A DNA stretch of 9,850 nt from positions 1 to 9,850 of the forward strand of contig QXZO01000064.1 in the NCBI GenBank assembly GCA_009886305.1, given 5' to 3'. This DNA is from Betaproteobacteria bacterium (GTDB lineage: Bacteria > Pseudomonadota > Gammaproteobacteria > Burkholderiales > Eutrophovitaceae). Positions 1 through 4,769 of the stretch are shown here, one piece after another (the stretch's first letter is position 1; the number at the start of each line of letters is the position of its first letter). A program made the position numbers and the translations under genes. Below the pieces are notes generated by a model. That model saw only the letters and a program-made list of their open reading frames with translations. It was not told where the DNA came from and did no database searches.

Positions 1-279
1 GTGCAAGGCCGCTTGACCGCTAGCGGTTGCTATGCCCCCTACGCCGCCCTCCATAGCGCTGATACGTTCTTCCAAAACTGCATTAGTGGGATTTGAAATT
101 CTTGAGTAGACATGTCCGCCACGCTCCATATTAAACAGCGACGCAGCGGTGTCTGTGTCGGGAAAAACGTAAGACGTTGTAAAGTGGATTGGCTGAGCTC
201 TAGACCCGTAGTCACTGTCGGGTTCTTGGCCTGCATGGAGCCCTAGAGTTTCTAATTTAAAATCACTATGGTCTGACAT
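1..279 (-). CDS. O-acetylhomoserine sulfhydrylase-type PLP enzyme, N-terminal part (cut by window edge)
   Basis: Reading the reverse strand from ATG at 279 gives 93 codons with no stop before the window edge, so the C-terminal three quarters of the gene lies outside. The protein shows the Cys/Met-metabolism PLP-enzyme start: LGLHAGQEPD at residues 12-21, a PIHFTTSYVF segment, then HVYSRISNPT, LEERISAMEGG and ATASGQAAL. These mark the family that includes MetY, MetZ, MetB and MetC. The YSRISNPT and SGQAA forms fit O-acetylhomoserine (thiol)-lyase best, the enzyme that joins sulfide or methanethiol to O-acetylhomoserine to make homocysteine or methionine in the cytoplasm. The lysine that binds PLP lies beyond the window, so the exact reaction is inferred. 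No strong ribosome-binding site is visible. The gene lies 100 nt downstream of the small exported-protein gene on the same strand. A different, overlapping reverse frame at 39-236 is a shadow of this gene. Confidence 0.88.
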   Translation of the reverse strand, partial: MSDHSDFKLETLGLHAGQEPDSDYGSRAQPIHFTTSYVFPDTDTAASLFNMERGGHVYSRISNPTNAVLEERISAMEGGVGGIATASGQAALH

Positions 280-339
280 TATTTTGATAGGTATCTGGTT
301 TAAACAAGTGGTAAAGGCAGTTGGCTATGCGCGCTAGAT

Positions 340-355
340 CTCAATTTATATTGAG
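340..355 (-). repeat. Short perfect inverted repeat between two reverse-strand genes
   Basis: CTCAAT-TTAT-ATTGAG forms a 6-bp stem with a 4-nt loop. It lies 24 nt after the stop of the small exported-protein gene and 60 nt before the sulfhydrylase start, both on the reverse strand. No T-run follows it on that strand, so it is not a convincing intrinsic terminator. It could be a weak hairpin in a leader or a chance palindrome in AT-rich DNA. Confidence 0.25.
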
Positions 356-379
356 GCCAATCAATCAAACAGTCGGTCA

Positions 380-724
380 TTATTCGGTTGGATCATCACG
401 CCCTTTTTCGCAGTCACTACGAAAAACATTGCCCGCGCTCTCAACGTTCCAATTTCGCCCATAGTTTCCGAAAACGTAATCTACTACGATTGATAAGTTC
501 TTTTTTTCAACTGGATCTGCGAATGTTCTTTGCTCCAATCGAGTCATGGCCTCTTCATATGTGATCATTTCTTCTTTTCGCCATCGCATTGCTTCTGACG
601 CAAATGCTCCGATATCATCACAAGTCATAGTCCCAAGCGGGTAGGGTGCTGCAGAAACTGGATGAACTAGAAATAATCCCACGAGAATGAATGAGCTAAG
701 TAATAGGGGAACTTTATTACACAT
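380..724 (-). CDS. Small exported protein of unknown function
   Basis: This 114-residue protein is not recognised. It begins with a clear signal peptide: a short N-region with Lys4, a hydrophobic stretch at about 5-23, and a likely cleavage after VSA (residues 23-25). The mature protein is therefore about 89 residues, probably periplasmic. It contains two cysteines (in MTCDDIG and in RSDCEKG, near its two ends) that could form a disulfide. The middle is charged and likely helical (SEAMRWRKEEMITYEEAMTRLEQR), followed by a segment rich in aromatics and Asn (VVDYVFGNYGRNWN). The ATG at 724 has a weak AGGT about 7 nt upstream. It is divergent from the HEAT/TPR gene, with a perfect inverted repeat in the shared upstream region, and may be co-transcribed with the sulfhydrylase gene. 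The signal peptide makes a real gene likely; the function is unknown. Confidence 0.75.
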   Translation of the reverse strand: MCNKVPLLLSSFILVGLFLVHPVSAAPYPLGTMTCDDIGAFASEAMRWRKEEMITYEEAMTRLEQRTFADPVEKKNLSIVVDYVFGNYGRNWNVESAGNVFRSDCEKGRDDPTE

Positions 725-761
725 AAATTGGACCTATTTGGTTATAGATTACCTGCTTAAA

Positions 762-780
762 GTATACCGTCAGGGTATAC
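762..780. promoter_or_regulatory. Perfect inverted repeat, candidate operator in divergent promoter region
   Basis: GTATACC-N5-GGTATAC has two perfect 7-bp arms and a 5-bp spacer. It sits between the divergent small exported-protein gene (start 724) and the HEAT/TPR gene. Its centre is about 38 bp from the first base of the -10-like hexamer at 815-820 and about 56 bp before the start point that hexamer would imply. That distance suits an activator site. No T-run follows on either strand, so a terminator is unlikely. The cognate regulator is not identifiable from this window. Confidence 0.45.
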
Positions 781-814
781 GTTAGATCATATGAAATCAA
801 AGCACTTCTTAAAA

Positions 815-820
815 TATAAT
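815..820 (+). promoter_or_regulatory. Candidate -10 element of the HEAT/TPR-queG transcript
   Basis: A perfect TATAAT hexamer lies 74 nt upstream of the preferred ATG at 894. No good -35 hexamer is found 16-18 bp upstream (the region reads TGAAAT). If this is a promoter, it may depend on an activator, which would fit the inverted repeat at 762-780. The sequence is AT-rich, so a chance match is possible. Confidence 0.35.
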
Positions 821-893
821 GTGACATTTGAGTCATTAATACGTACAAGGTACTGTGTCTGTTTGTTCACAAATTGTAAAGGATTCGATAGCT

Positions 894-1547
894 ATGGGTT
901 GCGTCTCTAAGTATTTAATTGTTACGAGCTTATTCTTTTCGCTGGGGCAACCTGTATTTGCGGAAGATTGGGGGTCTAAGTCTGGTCGCGAGCAGGCGCT
1001 AGAGGAGCTTAAAGATTTTGACCCATCGGTGAGGCGCAGTGCCCTAGCACGTTTGGCGGAAACCGGTATTAATGAAGATGTCCCTTACATGCTCCGTTTA
1101 TTACGAGATGATAATTTTTCAGTTCGAGGTATGGCAGACCAGGCAATAACCGGACTTTGGCTTAGACTTGATAATCTCTCTGCAAAGCGACTTTTTGTGA
1201 AGGCGATTGGCGCATTACAAAGCGGGCAAGAACGGCAGGCAATCGATCACCTTGATAGGGTTATTGATGCCGAGCCATCATTTTCTGAAGCGTGGAACAA
1301 ACGAGGAGATGCGTGGCTACGGCTTGGAGATCTTGATCGTGCACTCGCTGATTATGAGATAGCTCTCAAACTTAATCCCTATCACTACGGAGTCATGCAA
1401 AGCTGTGCGAGTATCTGGATGGAACGGTCTCAAGCAAGGAGGGCCTACAATTACTTATCTCAGGCGATCGCAATTAACCCAAATTTAGATCATCTAATAC
1501 CGGTAATTGTGGATTTAGAAGAACGGCTGGATAACGATAGAATCTAG
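894..1547 (+). CDS. Secreted HEAT-repeat/TPR-repeat protein
   Basis: From ATG 894 this is a 217-residue protein. The signal peptide spans about residues 1-23 (hydrophobic core LIVTSLFFSLG, cleavage after VFA before EDW), so it should act in the periplasm. Residues 32-92 resemble HEAT-type repeats (DPSVRRSALARLAE, then DDNFSVRGMADQAITGLW). Residues 100-197 hold about three tetratricopeptide repeats; the second is clearest (AWNKRGDAWLRLGDLDRAL then ALKLNP, residues 133-163). Such repeats are protein-binding scaffolds and no catalytic motif is seen. The frame stays open upstream to a GTG at 855 (230 residues), which has AAGG 4 nt before it. I prefer 894 because AAAGGA lies 10 nt upstream (878-883) and the signal peptide then starts at its natural place. 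The stop is 24 nt before queG, so the two are probably one transcript. The binding partner is unknown. Confidence 0.85.
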   Translation: MGCVSKYLIVTSLFFSLGQPVFAEDWGSKSGREQALEELKDFDPSVRRSALARLAETGINEDVPYMLRLLRDDNFSVRGMADQAITGLWLRLDNLSAKRLFVKAIGALQSGQERQAIDHLDRVIDAEPSFSEAWNKRGDAWLRLGDLDRALADYEIALKLNPYHYGVMQSCASIWMERSQARRAYNYLSQAIAINPNLDHLIPVIVDLEERLDNDRI

Positions 1548-1571
1548 CGCCAAATTAATAGCGTACGATTT

Positions 1572-2645
1572 ATGAATCCATTGGACGATCCTAGAACAGA
1601 AGTCGCACAGTTAAAGCTTCAGATCAAAGAAATTGCTGCTGAATTTGGGTTCGACGATGTGAAAATCGCAAATTGTGACTTATCTGAATCCGCACCTCGC
1701 TTAAAAGAGTGGATCGATAAAGGTTATGCGGGCGATATGGATTTCATAGCCAACCGACTGGATATGAAAGTTGACCCAGAAAAGCTTGTTCGTGGAGTTA
1801 AGCGAATCATCACCTTAAGAATGAATTATTTCCAGGCTAGAGAAAATAGTATGAGCGGCATGCGGTTTCTTAACGCCCCGGAGAAAGGGTTTGTCTCAAG
1901 TTATGCGTTAGGTCGTGACTATCACAAAGTGATTAGGAAACGTTTAGAGAAAATTGCGTGCAGGATTGAATCCATGGTTGGCCCATTTGGTTATCGTGTA
2001 TTTACTGACAGCGCACCCGTTATGGAGGTCGAGTTGGCGGTTAAATCAGGCTTGGGTTGGCGAGGGAAACATACGTTACTTATAAACAAGGATATTGGGT
2101 CTTGGTTTTTTTTAGGAGAAATTTATACGGATTTAGATTTACCTATTGATGCTGCTGAAGCAGAGCATTGTGGAACGTGCAGCCGGTGTATGGATGTTTG
2201 TCCAACAGGCGCGATTATTGCTCCGTATGAATTAGATGCCCGTAAGTGCATTTCTTACTTGACGATAGAGCATAAAGGTAGCATCCCGAAAGAGTTTAGG
2301 AAATTAATTGGCAATCGTATTTACGGATGTGACGATTGCCAGCTTGTTTGTCCATGGAACAAGTATGCTTCATTGACAACAATTGACGATTTTAATGCCC
2401 GAGATCCTTTGGATGGGGAGACGCTGGTAGGTTTATTTTCATGGACAGAAGCCCAATTTAGTCAATTTACTGAAGGTAGTGCAATTCGTCGTATCGGTTA
2501 TGAAAGATGGCTACGTAATGTTGCGTGTGCACTGGGTAATGCGCCAACGACGCAGGAAGTTATCCAGGCGCTTGAGTCAAAAAAATCTCACAATTCAGCT
2601 CTAGTCAGAGAGCATGTGTTATGGGCCCTTGATGAGCATGTTTGA
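1572..2645 (+). CDS. queG: Epoxyqueuosine reductase
   Basis: This 357-residue cytoplasmic enzyme performs the last step of queuosine synthesis: cobalamin-dependent reduction of epoxyqueuosine to queuosine in the wobble position of GUN tRNAs. It aligns by eye along its length with E. coli QueG. Visible landmarks are VSSYALGRDYHKVIR (residues 108-122), TDSAP with the expected catalytic Asp146, and SGLGWRGKHTLL (159-170). It has the eight cysteines of two [4Fe-4S] clusters: 200, 203, 206 and 210 in CGTCSRCMDVCPTG, 226 in RKCISYLT, and 253, 256 and 260 in YGCDDCQLVCPWN. EGSAIRRIGYERWLRN (301-316) begins the C-terminal HEAT-like part. The protein ends earlier than E. coli QueG, which carries an extra basic tail. 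The ribosome-binding site is weak. The 24-nt gap from the upstream gene suggests translational coupling. The start at 1572 fits the family N-terminus but is not certain. Confidence 0.97.
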   Translation: MNPLDDPRTEVAQLKLQIKEIAAEFGFDDVKIANCDLSESAPRLKEWIDKGYAGDMDFIANRLDMKVDPEKLVRGVKRIITLRMNYFQARENSMSGMRFLNAPEKGFVSSYALGRDYHKVIRKRLEKIACRIESMVGPFGYRVFTDSAPVMEVELAVKSGLGWRGKHTLLINKDIGSWFFLGEIYTDLDLPIDAAEAEHCGTCSRCMDVCPTGAIIAPYELDARKCISYLTIEHKGSIPKEFRKLIGNRIYGCDDCQLVCPWNKYASLTTIDDFNARDPLDGETLVGLFSWTEAQFSQFTEGSAIRRIGYERWLRNVACALGNAPTTQEVIQALESKKSHNSALVREHVLWALDEHV

Positions 2646-2653
2646 TTAGTTTT

Positions 2654-2682
2654 TTGAATATTCATGTACAGTAGGTTATGTC
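2654..2682 (+). promoter_or_regulatory. Weak candidate promoter for the cytochrome c' gene
   Basis: TTGAAT (2654-2659) is followed after 17 bp by TATGTC (2677-2682). This is correct spacing with a mediocre match (4/6 and 3/6) to sigma-70 hexamers. The -35 part overlaps a perfect 10-bp palindrome TGAATATTCA (2655-2664), which could be an operator or chance. It would give a leader of about 50 nt before the cytochrome gene. Confidence 0.25.
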
Positions 2683-2737
2683 TTAAACGTGCATGCATTT
2701 ACTTAGCAACATCGTGTCTATTTTTTTGGGGAGAAAT

Positions 2738-3187
2738 ATGATGAAACGGTTTTTCTTGGGATGTTTAGCTCTGGTCATGTTAACCGGTACTGGCGTTGCC
2801 TCAGCGCAGTCTATTGAAAAGGCAATTAAATATCGTCAAGGTGCTTTTTCGGTAATGGGCTGGCATTTCGGAGCTATCGTTGACATGATCAAAGGGAAAC
2901 GTCCTTTTGATCGGGAAGATTTTGCCCGCAGAGCTAAAATCATCTCAGATGTCAGTTTTATCCCGCTAGAAGGTTTCGTCGCTAACTCTTTTGAGGGATC
3001 AACTAAATCAAAGGTGGAAATATGGGCAAACTTTTCAGATTTTGAGGCCAAACTGAAGCAGATGCAAGAGGCAGCTACTCATCTATCCACTGCAAGTCTG
3101 TCCGACGACTATGATGCGACAAAACGAGCGGCAATAAAGCTAGGAAAAACGTGCAAATCTTGTCACGATGAATACCGTAATAAATAA
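2738..3187 (+). CDS. Cytochrome c' / class II cytochrome c, periplasmic
   Basis: From ATG 2738 this is a 149-residue precursor. A signal peptide (MMKRFFLGCLALVML then GVASA) is probably cleaved before Gln24, giving a mature protein of about 126 residues, the usual size for this family. The haem site CKSCH is near the C-terminus (Cys139, Cys142, ligand His143), which is the class II four-helix arrangement. The N-terminal helix has KYRQGAFSVMGWHFG. Phe37 falls where six-coordinate c556-type proteins carry their Met ligand (Arg+4), so a five-coordinate, gas-binding cytochrome c' is more likely; this is an inference from alignment by eye. Cytochromes c' are known to bind NO and CO. The frame extends upstream to an ATG at 2693, but a strong GGGGAG at 2728-2733 sits just before the ATG pair at 2738/2741, and the signal peptide starts there. 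It faces the b561-type cytochrome gene, 40 nt between the stops. Confidence 0.92.
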   Translation: MMKRFFLGCLALVMLTGTGVASAQSIEKAIKYRQGAFSVMGWHFGAIVDMIKGKRPFDREDFARRAKIISDVSFIPLEGFVANSFEGSTKSKVEIWANFSDFEAKLKQMQEAATHLSTASLSDDYDATKRAAIKLGKTCKSCHDEYRNK

Positions 3188-3195
3188 CTCAGTTT

Positions 3196-3220
3196 GATGG
3201 TTCGTGATTTACGAACAATC
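3196..3220. terminator. Hairpin between convergent cytochrome genes, possible weak terminator
   Basis: GTTCGT (3200-3205) and ACGAAC (3211-3216) form a 6-bp stem around a 5-nt loop. It extends outward by GAT/ATC past one mismatch. It lies just after the cytochrome c' stop and before the stop of the facing b561 gene, the place expected for a terminator. The following T content is modest (TTCTTTATT) and begins several bases after the stem, so efficiency is doubtful. Confidence 0.35.
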
Positions 3221-3227
3221 AGGTTCT

Positions 3228-3893
3228 TTATTGGGTATAAATCAATAGAATAACAATTAGAGCGGATGCGGCCGCAAGAAAAAAAGCGCGCTTAGGTTGC
3301 TCTTTAACTTCACGTCTACCTGGAGTTATTTTTGTATCGGTCGAGTAGCCCGTAACCATTGGTTTGATTAGATTTTGTTTTTTTACTAACTGATACCAAG
3401 TTATAGCTGCTAAGTGAATCAAAATAAGTGCAAGCAGTACTTTTGAATTAATAGCATGCACGAGATTTGCAGCGGACGTAAAACCGTCTGAAGTGAGATG
3501 GCTAAAGGCCCCAGACAGCATGAGGTCGTCGTCACAAAATAAACCACTAGTAACCTGGACGACAATTGATAAGATCATGGCTGCAACCGCATACCCACCC
3601 AGTGGATTATGTCCGAACGTTGGTTTTGTACGTTGGTTTTTTATAAAATAATTTATGACGGAGGATGGCGACCTTAAAAAGCTTGAAAATCTGGCGGTTA
3701 TGCTGCCCCAGAATCCCCAAAGCATCCTGAAAAGCACCAAACCCAACACACAATATCCGATAGTGATATGAGTATCAGAGGGGCCCTCCTTGGAAAGGCC
3801 TGTGAAGAGTTGATAGCTGATAAGACCTGAGGTTGTCCAATGAAAAATGCGAACCGAAATATCCCAGATTTTAATCTTATGTTGTGAGTTCAC
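3228..3893 (-). CDS. Cytochrome b561-type membrane protein
   Basis: This 221-residue inner-membrane protein belongs to the cytochrome b561 / Ni-Fe hydrogenase b-subunit family. The N-terminal IWDISVRIFHW motif is typical. Hydrophobic helices are predicted at about 15-33, 42-64, 98-120, 144-168 and 202-220. That is the four-helix core plus a C-terminal anchor preceded by a basic segment (PGRREVKEQPKR). Histidines placed to bind haem b are 18, 42, 146 and 160; which two or four are used needs an alignment. Such proteins pass electrons from the quinol pool to periplasmic carriers and are often found beside class II cytochrome c genes, as here, although the two genes are convergent. The start is GTG at 3893, without a visible Shine-Dalgarno and only 21 nt after the stop of the HAD gene. 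Translation may be coupled to that gene. Confidence 0.9.
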   Translation of the reverse strand: MNSQHKIKIWDISVRIFHWTTSGLISYQLFTGLSKEGPSDTHITIGYCVLGLVLFRMLWGFWGSITARFSSFLRSPSSVINYFIKNQRTKPTFGHNPLGGYAVAAMILSIVVQVTSGLFCDDDLMLSGAFSHLTSDGFTSAANLVHAINSKVLLALILIHLAAITWYQLVKKQNLIKPMVTGYSTDTKITPGRREVKEQPKRAFFLAAASALIVILLIYTQ

Positions 3894-3914
3894 TTTTTAG
3901 ACAAACTGCTGTTG

Positions 3915-4619
3915 TTAAAAGGAGCCTAGTTGGTCAGCGAGGTCAGTTACACTGTCCGCATTGAAATCAAATCTTTTATCGAATGAAAGATCTAAATTTA
4001 CTGAGGGTGCGAATTCTCTCGGTCTTTTAATAAATGCAGTTTTTAAACCACAGGCCTGAGCGGCGAGCAGATCATCTTTATGTGCGGCGCACAGCATGAC
4101 TTGCTCAGGGTCAAGGTCTAACAATTGAGCTGATCCAAGATAGGTTTCAGGATCCGGCTTGTAATGACCGAAAAGCTCAGCACTAATAATACAATCCCAC
4201 GGCAAGCCAGAGTATTTGGCCATATTATTTAATAAAGAAAAATTTCCATTCGATAACGGAGAGATCGTATAATTTTTTTTTAGAATTTTCAAACCACGAA
4301 CTGAGTCTGGCCATGGCTTGAGGCGATGCCAAGCGCGGTTCAGTGTGTCTACTTCCTCTTCAGATAATTGGTTTAGTTGAAATTTGGGGAGCAATTCGTC
4401 CAGAATGAGTCGATGCAGCGCATCTATGTTAAGCCAGGGTAAGTCTCCTTTTCTGACCCGATCCATGGCTGGTTGATAGCCAGAGCGCCATTCATTGGCG
4501 AATTTGCCCGCATTGAGTCGAATTCCTTTTTGCTCCGCAAGCGCACGTACTTCTCGAGTTATACTGCCACGCCAGTCGACAACTGTGCCGAAGACGTCAA
4601 AAATGAGTGCTTTTGGCAT
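3915..4619 (-). CDS. HAD-superfamily hydrolase, haloacid dehalogenase type II-like
   Basis: This 234-residue cytoplasmic protein is of normal length for (S)-2-haloacid dehalogenases, which hydrolyse 2-haloalkanoates to 2-hydroxy acids. HAD motif I is FDVFGTVVDW with nucleophile Asp8. Motif II is SPLSNGN (Ser123, Asn124). Motif III Lys154 is in HYKPDPETY. Motif IV is CAAHKDDLLAAQACG (His180, Asp183). The helical cap lies between about residues 18 and 100. The motif IV form AAHxxDL differs from the SSNxWD form of well-studied haloacid dehalogenases, so the true substrate may be another small organic acid or phosphate ester; dehalogenase activity should be taken as a family name. The gene precedes the b561 gene by 21 nt on the same strand and diverges from the TonB-receptor gene. 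The ribosome-binding site is weak (GAAAGA upstream). Confidence 0.88.
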   Translation of the reverse strand: MPKALIFDVFGTVVDWRGSITREVRALAEQKGIRLNAGKFANEWRSGYQPAMDRVRKGDLPWLNIDALHRLILDELLPKFQLNQLSEEEVDTLNRAWHRLKPWPDSVRGLKILKKNYTISPLSNGNFSLLNNMAKYSGLPWDCIISAELFGHYKPDPETYLGSAQLLDLDPEQVMLCAAHKDDLLAAQACGLKTAFIKRPREFAPSVNLDLSFDKRFDFNADSVTDLADQLGSF

Positions 4620-4689
4620 GTTATTCTTTCATTTTTAATTTAAAGGTTAAGTTTAATCAATTTTTCGGAGATTTGATGTTAAGAATTTC

Positions 4690-4702
4690 GGGAATAATTC
4701 CC
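4690..4702. promoter_or_regulatory. Palindrome GGGAATAATTCCC, candidate operator upstream of the TonB receptor
   Basis: The site is a perfect palindrome with 6-bp arms around a single central base, located between the divergent HAD and TonB-receptor genes. The core of 12 bases recurs exactly at 8924-8935, just after the response-regulator gene, and both copies are preceded by TTT and one pyrimidine. Its length and symmetry suit a dimeric NarL/LuxR-type regulator, and one is encoded 3.5 kb away. The pairing of this site with that regulator is inference. Confidence 0.5.
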
Positions 4703-4703
4703 A

Positions 4704-4748
4704 TATACTATTTGTCTTAATTTAAGTAATTTTCATTGCTTTTATAAT
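4704..4748 (+). promoter_or_regulatory. Candidate -10 elements for the TonB-receptor gene
   Basis: Two -10-like hexamers lie in this stretch: TATACT (4704-4709), directly after the palindrome, and TATAAT (4743-4748). The first would give a leader of about 55 nt, with the palindrome between -35 and -10, a repressing position. The second would put the palindrome near -59, an activating position, but leaves only about 15 nt of leader. Neither has a good -35. A second small palindrome, CTTAATTTAAG, lies between them at 4716-4726. The sequence alone does not decide which is used. Confidence 0.3.
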
Positions 4749-4769
4749 TAAAGACTGTTGGAAAGCCAC

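Noticed and set aside
39..236. 65-residue reverse-strand reading frame
   Set aside because: It overlaps, in another frame, the sulfhydrylase N-terminus read from ATG 279, which has clear family motifs. It has none of its own.
280..379. Possible SAM-type riboswitch in front of the methionine-synthesis enzyme
   Set aside because: Such genes often have one, but this 100-nt region lacks recognisable SAM-I or SAM-II conserved segments; only a small 6-bp hairpin is present.
820..835. CRP-like site TGTGA-N6-AGTCA
   Set aside because: Only the left half matches; the right half shares two of five bases with TCACA.
2836..3051. Reverse-strand frame inside the cytochrome c' gene
   Set aside because: It is opposite a well-supported haem protein gene and shows no motif, signal peptide or ribosome-binding site of note.
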